From positions 310,001 to 374,000 of the forward strand of contig CAVRNI010000057.1 in assembly GCA_963722415.1 (NCBI GenBank): a stretch of DNA of 64,000 nucleotides. The letters run 5' to 3'. This DNA is from JALOLG01 sp963722415 (GTDB lineage: Bacteria; Actinomycetota; Acidimicrobiia; Acidimicrobiales; Ilumatobacteraceae). Position numbers and translations under genes: made by a program. Below, in pieces: positions 49,860-60,029 of the stretch (positions within the stretch are counted from its first letter, which is position 1; every line of letters begins with the position of its first letter). The notes under the pieces were generated by a model. That model made no database searches, was not told the DNA's origin, and saw only the letters and a program-made list of their open reading frames with translations.

Positions 49860-50573
49860 CTACCCGAACTTCTCGGTGAAGAGGTCGAGCATCGCTCGCC
49901 ACGACCGGGCATCGGCGTTGGGTTCGTAGGCGAGCACTGGGTTGGAGCCGTCGGCCGCCGGGTTCGTGAAGCTGTGCATCGCGCCGCCGTACAGGTTCAT
50001 CCGCCAGTCGACACCACCGGCGCGCATCTCCTCCTCGAACGCGACGCGTTGGGCGGGAGGGATCAGCGGATCCTCGGCGCCGATGCACACCAGCACGCTG
50101 CCCGTGATGTTGGAGGCGTCTTCCGGGCGGCTCGTCGAGAGCCCGGAGTGGAACCCGACGACGGCTTTGAGGTCGGCGCCGTCGCGCGCGAGCTCGAGGC
50201 GACATCGTGCCGCCGAAGCAGTACCCGATCGCAGCCACCATGGCTCGTATCGGCGTACTCGCTCGCCAGCAGGACGTCGAGGCCGGCGCGACCGAGTCAC
50301 GCGAGTGAGCAGTGGATCGTCGATCAGGGCGCTGCAGCGCGCCACGATCTGATCCTCCGGCAGCGGCTTGCCGTCGCCGTAGTAGTCGAGGGCGAACGCC
50401 ACGTAGCCGAGCTCGGCCAGCTTCCGCGCGCTGTTCTTCGCGTGATCGGTGAGGCCGTTGCCCTCGTGCGCGACCAGCACCGCGGGGCGCTTGCCGGGGC
50501 GGCTGTCGTCGACCGCGATCTGGCCGACCAGGCGCAGGCCGTTGCAGGAGTACTCGATGTCTGCGATGTGCAT
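49860..50573 (-). CDS. Dienelactone hydrolase family protein (frame-disrupted)
   Basis: Alpha/beta-hydrolase of about 238 residues from ATG 50573 (MHIADIEYSCNGLRLVGQIA). Parts: PAVLVAHEGNGLTDHAKNSA, LAELGYVAFALDYYGDGKPL, the nucleophile Cys in VAAIGYCFGGTMS (read in another frame near 50220), LVCIGAEDPLIPPAQRVAFE (Asp) and NLYGGAMHSFTNPAADG (His). The Cys-Asp-His triad is that of dienelactone hydrolases. Two breaks lie near 50200 and 50280. It lies 54 bases downstream of the sigma factor gene, likely in the same operon. Confidence 0.85.
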   Translation of the reverse strand: MHIADIEYSCNGLRLVGQIAVDDSRPGKRPAVLVAHEGNGLTDHAKNSARKLAELGYVAFALDYYGDGKPLPEDQIVARCSALIDDPLLTRVTRSRRPRRPAGERVRRYEPWWLRSGTASAARCRLELARDGADLKAVVGFHSGLSTSRPEDASNITGSVLVCIGAEDPLIPPAQRVAFEEEMRAGGVDWRMNLYGGAMHSFTNPAADGSNPVLAYEPNADARSWRAMLDLFTEKFG

Positions 50574-50627
50574 CGTGCCCTCACTTCTTCGTCGGTTGGC
50601 GGTTCGGTGCCCGATCATCGATGCCGT

Positions 50628-51874
50628 TCACGAGTCGCGGTCGGCACGATCGGCGACGCCGTCGCGGCGCTCGACCAGGAACCTGCGCTCGGCCTCGTTG
50701 GCGGTGAGCGCGATGGCGTGGTCGTACGCGTCGGCAGCGGCGTCGGCGCGTCCGAGGCGGGCGAGCAGCTCGCCCCTGTGTGATGTGGAACGGGGCGTAG
50801 GCTGTCGAGGTCGAGGTCTTCGATCGCGTCGAGGGCGGTCGCCGGGCCCTCGAGCTCGGCCAGCGCGACGGCGCGGTTCAGCGCCACGACCGGTGTCGGC
50901 GTGCACGACCAGCAGCTGGTCGTAGAGCTGGAGGATCTGGCCCCAGTCGGTGTCGGCGGCGGTCGGCGCGTCGCTGTGCACGGCGTTGATCGCGGCCTGG
51001 ATCTGGAACGGTCCCGGCATGTCGCGGCGCAGGCACGCCCGCACCAGGGCCTGGCCCTCGGCGATGAGGCCGCGGTCCCACCGGCTGCGGTCCTGGTCGG
51101 GGAGCAGCACGACGGATCCGTCGGACGCGACACGGGCGGCGCGGCGGGACTCGGTGAGCAGCAGCAGGGCGAGGAGCCCGAGCACCTCCGCCTCGTCGGG
51201 CATCAGCTCGGGCGAGCAGCCGGGCGAGGCGGATCGCTTCGGCGCACAGCTCGTCGCGGACGAGGTCCTCGCCCGCGGTCGCGGTGTAGCCCTCGTTGAA
51301 GATCAGGTAGATGACCGTGAGCACGGCGCGGAGCCGGTCCGGCAGCTCGGCGTCGTCGGGGATGCGGTAGGGGATGTTGGCGTCACGGATCTTGCGCTTC
51401 GCCCGGACCAGCCGTTGCGCCATCGTCGCCTCCGGCACGAGGAAGGAGCGGGCGATCTCGTCGGTCTCCAGTCCTCCGAGGAGGCGCAGCGTCAACGCGA
51501 TCTGGACGTTCGGGAGCCAACGCCGGGTGGCAGCACGTGAAGATCAGCCGCAGCCGGTCGTCCTTCACGGGACCGACCGGTTCGGGTGGTTCGTCGCGCT
51601 CGTGGATGAGCGCCGCTTGGGCGTATCGGTCATGGCGGGATGACTCGCGCCGGAGCCGGTCGATGGCACGGTTGCGGGCCGTCGTCGTGATCCACGCACC
51701 GGGGTTCGGCGGCAATCCGGACTCGGGCCAGCGTTGCGTCGCCACGACGAACGCTTCCTGGACCGCCTCTTCGGCGATGTCGATGTCGCCGAAGAGACGG
51801 ACCAGCGTCGCGACCGCACGTCCGGACTCGTTCCGGAAGATGCGGCCGAGCTCCGAATCGTCCAGTGCTGGCAC
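50628..51874 (-). CDS. ECF sigma factor with TPR-like C-terminal extension (ECF42-type, frame-disrupted)
   Basis: Sigma factor of about 415 residues. Region 2 is VATLVRLFGDIDIAEEAVQE with AFVVATQRWPESGLPPNPGA; region 4 is ALTLRLLGGLETDEIARSFL with VPEATMAQRLVRAKRKIRDA. The long C-terminal extension has VLTVIYLIFNEGYTATAGED and repeated helical pairs ending GELLARLGRADAAADAYDHA (DUF6596/TPR-like). Breaks lie near 51525, 51210, 50895 and 50800. GTG 51874 is eight bases after the stop of the YCII/DGPF gene. That neighbour and the architecture are typical of ECF42, which has no anti-sigma factor. Confidence 0.87.
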
Positions 51875-51881
51875 GATTGGT

Positions 51882-52251
51882 CTATGCGTCGGGTGCCGTG
51901 CCGGGATCGTCCTGGAAAGGGCGGACCTCGACCGCGCCCATGCACGCGGCCGAACCCTTCGCCGCCCACGCCGAGCGCGGCGTCGAGATCGGCGGCCTCG
52001 ATGACCCAGAACCCGCCGAGCTGCTCCTTGGTCTCGACGAACGGGCCGTCGGTGGTGATCACGTCACCGTCCTTGGCATTCACGACGGTCGCGCTGGTCG
52101 CCGGATGGAGGCCACCGGCGAACACCCAAGCACCCGCCGCTTGGACCTCGGCGTTGAACTCGTCGACCTGGCGGTAGACGGCCTGCATCTCGTCTTCGGA
52201 CATCTCCGCTTCGTCGCCGGTCATGTACACGGACATCAGGTACTGCGTCAT
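51882..52251 (-). CDS. YCII/DGPF-domain protein
   Basis: Protein of about 123 residues, MTQYLMSVYMTGDEAEMSED at ATG 52251. It has ADVFNAEVQ-like helix, AWVFAGGLHPATSATVVNAK and the eponymous DGPF motif in VITTDGPFVETKEQLGGFWV. A break near 51965 precedes the conserved C-terminus AACMGAVEVRPFQDDPG. Start is supported by an AAGGAG-like stretch (plus strand CTCCTTT at about 52260). These dimeric alpha-beta barrel proteins are the usual gene partners and putative regulators or targets of ECF42 sigma factors. Confidence 0.88.
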
Positions 52252-52313
52252 TGGGCTGACTCCTTTCGGACGGGTCCGGCACCGTACCGGACCTCACCCC
52301 TACTACGAACGGC

Positions 52314-52868
52314 CTACCCACGAATCGACAGGTGTTGGAGAAATTCTGCGACGGCGGCTCGGCCGCCCCTGTCACGGGCTGTCAGCGGATGGCAATCGAC
52401 CGTCGACGCCAGCAGATCCGCGACCTCGGCGACGCGATCCCCGTTGTGGCCGGCGGTTCGGAGGGCCTCGCACACGATGTGCACGGCGAGCGGGTCGCAT
52501 CCGACGTCGGCGAGGTGCTCGCGCAGGATGCCGGACGCGCGCCCGACGTCGCGGTGGGCCTCGCTGACGATCTCGCAGTGGTGACGCTCCCACGACGTCG
52601 ACGGACGTGCCGGCTCGCTCGGGGGTGGATCGTCGGTGAGCGCGAGCAGGTCGCACGCCGCGACGGCGAACGTCGGGTCTGCCTGCAGTGCCCGTCGTAG
52701 CGCCGGGTCGGGACCGTCGCCGTTCACCACGCTGCCCTGGGCGGCCCGGTACCAGGCCGCGGCCGTCGCGTTGGTGGTGAGGGGTCTGCCGTGGTCGTCA
52801 CCGACGGCGGGGCGCGACGGGTCCGGCGATGCGGCCGGATTGGGGGGTCGTTTGTTCGATTGGCTCAC
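52314..52868 (-). CDS. Hypothetical helical protein
   Basis: Protein of 184 residues. The first 30 are Pro/Ser-rich and disordered. The rest looks helical and TPR-like: AAAWYRAAQGSVVNGDGPDP, LQADPTFAVAACDLLALTDD, HCEIVSEAHRDVGRASGILR and DRVAEVADLLASTVDCHPLT. These resemble the N-terminal helices of TTC38-type TPR proteins but the protein is too short to be one. It ends HLSIRG. It lies downstream of the BTAD regulator A, separated by a family 1 hairpin. Function unknown. Confidence 0.55.
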   Translation of the reverse strand: MSQSNKRPPNPAASPDPSRPAVGDDHGRPLTTNATAAAWYRAAQGSVVNGDGPDPALRRALQADPTFAVAACDLLALTDDPPPSEPARPSTSWERHHCEIVSEAHRDVGRASGILREHLADVGCDPLAVHIVCEALRTAGHNGDRVAEVADLLASTVDCHPLTARDRGGRAAVAEFLQHLSIRG

Positions 52869-52950
52869 GTTGGGGGTCCTCGGTTGACGTTGCTATGACG
52901 TGATCAGCATCCGTCGACCCGCTGAACGGGGCCTGAGACCCCGCTGAGTT

Positions 52951-53018
52951 CCCCGTTCTGTCTGCTTCGAAATCGCCCGTCACGCGCGATCTGAAGCAGA
53001 CAGGTCGGAGGGGTTGGG
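52951..53018 (-). terminator. Hairpin element, family 1, copy b
   Basis: CTGTCTGCTTC (52958-52968) pairs with GAAGCAGACAG (52993-53003). On the minus strand it follows the stop of BTAD regulator A within two bases of flank CCCAACCCCTCCGAC and ends GAACGGGGAA. The inner part TCGCGCGTGACGGGCGA adds pairing. Confidence 0.8.
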
Positions 53019-53019
53019 C

Positions 53020-56000
53020 TCAGCGGGGGACGGACTCGAGGCCCAGCGTGCGGCACATGGCGGCGACGTCGGGCTCGTCGAGCGTCGAACCGACCGCGCC
53101 GACGGATGGCCGCTGCAAACCGCCCGGCATCGCTCCCGTTGCGCTGGCGGACGAGGGCGGCGAACCGCTCGATGTCGTCCTCGGAACCGGAATCGACGGC
53201 GGCGACCGCAGCTGCCGCGGTCTGCGCCGACATCCGCATCGAGGGGTCGTCGTGCGATGGCCCCCTGGCACGCCTGATCGGCGAAGTCGGCCGCTGCCGT
53301 CGAGGTCGCCGGCGGCGATCGCCGACCAGCACCATGCGGTGAGCACGGCCACCCGACCGTCGTCGTGGCCGACCGACGCGTACTCGGCTGCGGCCTGCTC
53401 CAGCATTCGGTGCGGCGGACTCGACGTCGCCGAGGCGGCGTGTCGCGCCGGCCAGACCGACGAGCGCCGTGCCCCGCATGCGTCGGGCCGTCGCTCCGGG
53501 CGACCGCTTCGGCGAACAGTTGCTCCGCGGTCGCGTCGTCGTCCTGACGGGCCCGCAGCGCGCCGAGCCGGATCAGCCACAGCGGGACGTGGTTCACCAG
53601 GCCAGCGGCCGCGGGCGCCGCTCGAGCAGCTGCTCGTACGTGGTGGCGGCCCCTTCCAGGTCGCCGCGGGCCTCGGCGACGCCCGCCAGCATCCCGAGGC
53701 TGTCGAACACGAGGAACTGCTCGCCGATCGACTCGAATCCGGCGACCGAGGCCCGCGCCGACGCCTCGGCGCGCGTCGAGATCACCCATCGGAGCCAGAT
53801 GCCCGGCGGTGAAGAAGTCGTGGATGGCCAGCCCCCACCGGTCGTCGATCGCGCTGTCAGCACCCGGTGCGCCTCGGCCAGCACGACCGGCGTCGTCGGC
53901 GAGATCGCCGTTGCGGTTGAGCAGCGCGGCGAGGCTCAGCAACGCGTCGGCCAGACCGTTCGGGATCGGATCCGTCGCGCAGGACCTCGACCGCCTCGGC
54001 TCACCTCGGCGATCGGCGCCACCTGACCGCCCGTGATCCACGCGTTGAAGTAGCCGTGCCAGCCCATCGCCGCGGCCCGCAACGTGGCCGGTGCGTCGCC
54101 GGCACGCGCAGCGCGTCCTCGAGCCAGCGCACCGCTTGGTGGAAGTCGCTGCGCTGGAACCAGACCCAGGCCAGACCGGTCGTCAGCGTCGAGCGCCGAC
54201 GGTCGCATCGCCGCGCTCGATGTACCAGTCGAGCGCGCCGCGCAGGTTGCCGAGCTCGGCCGCGATCCGCGCCCGCCACACCAGCCCGTGCTCGCCGCGG
54301 AGGCCCGATGCGCGACCTGCTGACTCAGGGCGAGGATACCACTGCGCGTGGCGCTCGCGGACAGCGTCGGCCTCGTCCGGATGTCGGCGAGGCGCTCCCG
54401 CCCGTACTCCCACAATGTCTGCAGCTGCGAGTAGCGCACGTCGCCCGACGTCGTCGAACTCGGCGACGACCAGCGACTTGTCGACGAGCCGGCCGAGGAG
54501 GTCGAGGATGTCGGCGCGATCGAGCGCGTCGTCGGCGCACACCGACTCGACGGCGTCGAGAGCCGCACCCGCCGGTGAACACCGACGAGCCTGGCGAACA
54601 GCCGCCGTTCGTCGTCGAACAGCAGGTCGTGGCTCCAGTCGACGACGGCGCGCAGCGTCTGGTGGCGCGCGAGCGCGGTACGGCTCCCACCGGTGAGCAC
54701 ACGGAAGCGATCGTCGAGCAAACCGACGAGCTGCGTCAGCGGCAGCACCCGCAGCCGGGCGGCCGCCAGTTCGAGGGCGAGCGGGAGGTGGTCGAGCCGG
54801 CGGCACAACTCGGCGACGACGGCTCGGTGTCGGCGTCGATCGTGAACGAGGCGCGCGCCGCCGACCCGCGATCGGCGAACAGCTCGACCGCGGCGTCGGC
54901 ACCGAGCCCGCCGATCGGGAACAGCGCCTCGCCGGACACCCCGAGCGGCTCACGGCTGGTGGCGATCACGCAGCAGATCGGGGATCTCGCCGAGCAGCGC
55001 TTCGACCACCGTCGCGGCCGCGGCGACGACGTGCTCGCAGTTGTCGAGCACGATCACCAGCGAGCGACCGCGCAGGTGGCCGAGCAGAGCTCCGACCGCC
55101 GGCGCCGTCGCCCCTGCACGCCTCCGGCGGAGCCGGGTCCGCCGGCGCCGAGCGCGGCGGCGATCGCGGCGGCGACGGCCTCGGGATCGCGCACCGCGGC
55201 CAGCTCGACCAGCCAGGCGCCGTCGCGATACTCGGGTTGCAGGGCCGCCGCGGTCTCCACCGCGAGACGGGTCTTGCCCGCGCCACCCGGACCGATCAGC
55301 GTCACGAGCCGCCGCGTCCTGGTGACCTCGATGAGTCGGGCCAGGTCGTCGTCGCGGCCGACGAACGTCGTCAGCGGCGCGCGCAGATTGCCGGCCGACC
55401 CGGAGACGACGGCCGGGCGACGATCTTCGGGCGGCGCGCCGAGCGTCGGATCCTGGGCGAGCACCCGCGCCTCGAGCTCCTTCAAGCCGGGGCCCGGGTC
55501 GATGCCCAGCTCCTCGACCAGCGCCGTGCGAGCCTCGCCGAACGCCCGCAACGCGTCGGCCTGCCGACCGGCGCGGTACAACGCCAACATCAACAGCTCC
55601 CACAAGCGCTCCCGCAACGGGTGACGCTGGCACAGCGCCTCCAACTCCCCCGCCACGTCGGAATGCCGACCAAGCGCCAGGTCGGCCTCGATCCGGGACT
55701 CGACCGCGGACAACGCCAGTTCATCCAGCCGCGCCCGCTCACCGAGCGCGAACTCGGCGTACGCGAACTCGACCAACGCCTCGTCACGACACAACGCCAA
55801 CGCGGACTGCAGCGTCCTCGACGCCGCCGCCGCATCACCAGCCACGAGCTGACGGCGACCCTCCGCAACCAGACGCTCGAACCGGACGACGTCGAGATCG
55901 TCAGGACTGATCGCCAGCGCGTAGCCGGCATCCGACGTCACGATCTTCGACGCACCGAACGCCCGCCGCAGCTGCGACACCGCTGCCTGCAACGCGTTCG

Positions 56001-56187
56001 TCGGGTTGCCCGGCAACGCATCCCCCCACAGCTCGGTGATCAAGCGTTCCGCACTCACCGGCTCACCACGGTGCAACGCCAGGATCGCAACCAACGATCG
56101 CAACTTCACCCCGCGAACGGCGATCGTCGATCCGTCGTCGGCCACGGCCTCCAACTGGCCGAGCAGACGCACCTCCACCGCGCCCAC
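53020..56187 (-). CDS. BTAD/SARP-type regulator with NB-ARC ATPase and TPR tail, copy A (frame-disrupted)
   Basis: AfsR-like regulator of about 1,055 residues. From GTG 56187: an OmpR-like winged helix (VEVRLLGQLEAVADDGS, RGVKLRSLVAILALHRGEPV, residues 1-95), a BTAD helical domain (LERLVAEG-like start to ELLMLALYRAGRQADALRAF, about 96-245), then an STAND ATPase with Walker A TLIGPGGAGKTRLAVETAAA and Walker B RSLVIVLDNCEHVVAAAATV, followed by VIATSREPLGVSGEALFPIG (sensor region), and a TPR-like C-terminus ending CRTLGLESVPR. Many breaks lie between 53.1 and 55.1 kb; the N-terminal third is intact. It is a tandem copy of the next upstream gene. Confidence 0.85.
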
Positions 56188-56210
56188 CGTACTCAGCGCC
56201 CGAAAACCCC

Positions 56211-56268
56211 CGTTCTGTCTGCCTCAGATCGCGCCACGCGCGATCTGAAGCAGACAGGTCGGGGGGTT
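56211..56268 (-). terminator. Hairpin element, family 1, copy c
   Basis: The best-formed copy: CTGTCTGCCTCAGATCGCGC (56215-56234), loop CAC, then GCGCGATCTGAAGCAGACAG (56238-56257), a 20-bp stem with one mismatch. On the minus strand it begins just after the stop of BTAD regulator B and is followed by GAACGGGGGTTTT, resembling an intrinsic terminator with a short T-run. Confidence 0.88.
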
Positions 56269-56274
56269 GGGGTG

Positions 56275-59200
56275 TCAGCGGGTGAGCGACTCGAGCCCGA
56301 GCGTGCGGCACAAGGCGGCGACGTCGGGTTCGTCGAGGGTCGAGCCGATCGCGCCGACCAAGATGACCGCGAAGCGTCCCGCGGCGCTGCCGTTGCGCTG
56401 CCGGACGAGCGACGCGAAACGCTCGATGTCGGCATCGGAACCGGAACCGACGGCGGCGACGGCGGCCGCGGCCGTCTGTGCCGACGCCGGCATCGACGGG
56501 TCGTCGTGCGTCGCGAGGTGGCACGCCTGATCGGCGAAGTCGGCGGCGGCGTCGAGGTCGCCGGCCGAGATCGCCCACCAGCACAACGCCGTGAGCACCG
56601 CCGCGCGACCGTCCTCGTTGCGGACCGACCCGCACTCGGCTGCGGCCTGCTCGAGCCACGTGCGAGCCGACTGGGCATCGCCGAGACGGCGTGTCGCACC
56701 GGCCAGCCCGATCAGACCCATGGCCCGTCTCATCGGCTCGGTGCTGCTGCGGGATACCGCTTCGGCGAACAGCTGCTCGGCGGTCGCGTCGTCGCCTTGG
56801 CGGGCGCGCAGTGCGCCGAGCCGGATCAGCCACATCGGGACGAGGTTCGCGAGGCCGGACACCCGAGCCCCTTCGAGCAGTTGCCCGTAGGCATCGGCGG
56901 CGCCTTGCAGATCGCCCCGCGCCTCGGCCACGCCGGCCAGCATGCCGAGGCTTTCCGCGACCAGGAACTTCTCGCCGATCGCCTGGAACCCCTCGACCGA
57001 GGCCCGCACCGCGGCTTCCGCGGCGTCGAGCTCACCCATCAGCGCCAGATACCCGGCGGCGAGCAGGTCGTGGGCCGCCAGCCCCCAGGGATCACCCAGC
57101 GCAGTGAGAATCGGGTGCGCCTCGGCCAACACGACGCGGGTGGTGGCGATGTCGCCGTTGCGGTTGAGCAGCTCCCCGAGGATCAGCAACGCATCACCCA
57201 GGCGTTGGGGATCGGATCCGTCGCGCAGGACCTCGATCGCCGGGAGCACCTCGGCCAGCGCGATCGCTGGTCCCGTGACCCAGGCATTGCAGAAGCCGTG
57301 CCACACGATGGCCGCGGCGCGCAACGTGGCCGGAGCATCGCCCTGCACTTCGAAGTGCGTCCTCGAGCCAGCGGGCACCCTGCTGATAGTCGCTGCGTTG
57401 GTGCCAGACCCAGGCCATCGCGGTCGTCAGCGAGAGCGCCGATGTGGCGTCGCCGCGCGCGATGTACCAGTCGAGCGCGCCACGCAGGTTGGCGAGCTCC
57501 GCCGCGATACGCGTCCGCCACACGAGGCCGTCCTCACCGCGGAGACCCTGACGGGCGTCCTCGGTCACGGACAGGTACCACTGCGCGTGGCGATCGCGCA
57601 CGGCGTCGGCCTCGCCGGAAGCGGCGAGGCGTTCGCGTCCGTACTCCCACAGTGTCTGCAGCTGCGAGTAGCGCACGTCGCCCGACTCGTCGAACTCGGC
57701 GACCACCAACGACTTGTCGACGAGCCTGCTCAGCAGATCGAGGATCTCGACCCGATCGAGCGCGTCGTCGCCGCACACCGACTCGACGGCCTCGAGACCG
57801 CAGCCGCCGGTGAACACCGCGAGCCTGGCGAACAGCCGCCGCTCGTCGTCGAACAACAGGTCGTGACTCCAGTCGACGACGGCGCGCAGCGTCTGGTGGC
57901 GTGCCAACGCCGTGCGGCTCCCGCCGGTGAGCACACGGAAGCGATCGTCGAGCAGCCCGACGAGCTGATTCAGGGGGAGCACCCGGAGTCGCGCCGCCGC
58001 CAGCTCCAGGGCGAGCGGCAGGTGATCGAGCCGGCGGCACAACTCGGCGACGACCGGCCTGTTCTCGGCATCGATCGTGAACGATGCGCGCACCGCCGAG
58101 CCGCGATCGCCGAACAGCGCGACGGCGGCGTCGGAGTCGAGCCCGCCGATCGGGAACAGCGCCTCGCCGGACACCCCGAGCGGCTCGCGGCTGGTGGCGA
58201 TCACCACGCAGACCGGGGACCTCGCCGAGCAACGCCTCGACGACGGTCGCAGCCGCGGCGACGACGTGTTCGCAGTTGTCGAGCACGATCACCTGCGACC
58301 GGCCGCGCAGGTGGCTGACGAGCAGCCCGATCACCGGTGTCGTCGACGCGGCTTCGTCCGGGGCGCCCGTACTGACGGCACCGAGCGCGCGGGCGATGGC
58401 GCCGGCGACGGCCTCCGGATCACGAACCGCCGCCAGCTCGACGAGCCACGCCCCGTCGCGATATTCGGGTTGCAGGGCCGACGCCGATCTCCAACGCGAG
58501 ACGGGTCTTGCCGGCCCCGCCCGGACCGATGATCGTCACCAGTCGCCGCGTCGTCGTGACCTTGACGAGTCGGGCCAGGTCGTCGTCGCGACCGACGAAC
58601 GTCGTGAGCGGCGCGCGCAGGTTGCCGACCGACCCCGGTGCGACAGCCGCCAGGCGATCCTCCGGCGGCGCGCCGAGAGTCGGATCCTGGGCGAGCACCC
58701 GCGCCTCGAGCTCCTTCAACGCCGGACCCGGATCGATGCCGAGCTCCTCGACCAACGCGGTGCGAGCGTCCGAGAACGCCCGCAACGCGTCGGCCTGGCG
58801 ACCGGCGCGGTACAGGGCCAGCATCAACAGCTCCCACAATCGCTCCCGCAACGGATGACGCTGGCAGAGCGCTTCCAGCTCCCCCGCCACGTCGCCGTGC
58901 CGACCCAGCGCCAGATCGGCTTCGATGCGGGCCTCGACCGCCGCCAAGGCCAGCTCGTCCAGACCGCGCCCGCTCACCGGTCGCGAACTCGGCGTAGGCG
59001 AACTCGACCAGCGCCTCGTCGCGACAGAGCGCGAGCGCGGCGTTCAGCGTCCTCGACGCGGCGGCGGGATCGCCGGCCACGAGCTGACGGCGTCCGTCGG
59101 CGACGAGACGCTCGAAGCGGACGATGTCGAGATCGTCCGGCGCGATCGCGAGCGCGTAGCCGGCATCGGACGTCACGATCTTCGCCGCACCGAACGCCCG

Positions 59201-59422
59201 GCGCAGCTGCGACACCGTCGCCTGGAGGGCATTGGCCGGGTTGCCGGGTGGCGCGTCACCCCACAGCTCGGTGATGAGGCGTTCGGCGCCGACCGGCTCG
59301 CCGCGGTGCAACGCCAGGATCGCAACCAACGAACGCAGCTTCACCCCGCGTACGGCGATCGCCGATCCGTCATCCGCGACGGCCTCGAGCTGGCCGAGCA
59401 GACGCACCTCCACCGCGCCCAC
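56275..59422 (-). CDS. BTAD/SARP-type regulator with NB-ARC ATPase and TPR tail, copy B (frame-disrupted)
   Basis: Paralogue of copy A with the same architecture and length. Winged helix VEVRLLGQLEAVADDGS, BTAD to ELLMLALYRAGRQADALRAF, STAND ATPase with TIIGPGGAGKTRLALEIG and QVIVLDNCEHVVAAAATVVE, then LFPIGGLDSDAAVALFGDRG and TPR-like repeats (EDALRSAG, LAEVLPAIEVLRDGSDPQRL, LALMGELDAAEAAVRASVEG) ending CRTLGLESLTR. Breaks lie near 58970, 58485, 58320, 58205 and 57360; long stretches are clean. GTG 59422 matches the copy A start; GTG 59434 is also possible. Roughly a dozen substitutions separate the two copies over the first 150 residues. Target genes are unknown. Confidence 0.87.
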
Positions 59423-59440
59423 CGTACTCACCACCCCGAA

Positions 59441-59503
59441 AACCCCGTTCTGTCTGCTTCAGATGCAGCAAATGCGCGATCTGAAGCAGACAGGTCGGGG
59501 GGT
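59441..59503 (-). terminator. Hairpin element, family 1, copy d
   Basis: CTGTCTGCTTCAGAT (59450-59464) pairs perfectly with ATCTGAAGCAGACAG (59479-59493). On the minus strand it starts after the DoxX stop with CCCAACCCCCCGAC and ends GAACGGGGTTTTCGGGG, then runs into the BTAD regulator B leader. Copy c has the same flanks, so the duplicated unit includes the hairpin. Confidence 0.88.
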
Positions 59504-59507
59504 TGGG

Positions 59508-60029
59508 CTACTCCTTCTTCGGGGGTGGGCGCCAGAACGCGACCAGCAGGCCGGCGGCGCCGCCGATCCCGACGATCGCGGTGATCAGCAGGCCGGTCAC
59601 GCCGATCAGGTCGTCGCGAAGGTCGACGGCCTCGTCGATCGACCAGCTGCCGGGGCCGATCACGCCGAGGGCGAGGCCGGCGATCGTCAGCGTCATCACG
59701 TACTCCCAACCCTCACCGGGGCGGAAGATGAAGAACCCGTTGTGAAGGTGGTTGGTGATCCACGCGACGAGCATCACGCCGACCACGCCGGCGGCGGCCA
59801 ACGGCGTGAGGAAGCCCAGCACCAACAGCGCTCCGGCGCCGACCTCGGTCTGGCTGGCGAGCCACGCGTGCAGGATGCCCGGCCGCATGCCGAGCGATTC
59901 GAACCACCGCGCCGTGCCGGCGATCTTGCCGCCGCCGATGATGTGGTTGATCCCGTGGGCGAGCATCACCCCGCCGACACCGCAACGAAAGATCAGCAGG
60001 GCGAGGTCGATCGCGTCGGCGTCGTTCAC
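59508..60029 (-). CDS. DoxX-family membrane protein
   Basis: Four-TM protein of 174 residues. Family segments: IDLALLIFRCGVGGVMLAHG, INHIIGGGKIAGTARWFESL, GALLVLGFLTPLAAAGVVGV and GFFIFRPGEGWEYVMTLTIA, with a last helix VTGLLITAIVGIGGAAGLLV. GTG 60029 overlaps the end of the enoyl-CoA hydratase gene (GTGA), so the two are coupled. DoxX proteins associate with redox or thiosulfate functions in some organisms; here the role is unknown. Confidence 0.85.
   Translation of the reverse strand: MNDADAIDLALLIFRCGVGGVMLAHGINHIIGGGKIAGTARWFESLGMRPGILHAWLASQTEVGAGALLVLGFLTPLAAAGVVGVMLVAWITNHLHNGFFIFRPGEGWEYVMTLTIAGLALGVIGPGSWSIDEAVDLRDDLIGVTGLLITAIVGIGGAAGLLVAFWRPPPKKE

Noticed and set aside
55237..57813. 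858-codon open frame on the plus strand across both BTAD regulators
   Set aside because: It is antisense to the clearly conserved BTAD/NB-ARC genes, has no family features, and is an expected by-product of high GC where stops are rare on the opposite strand.
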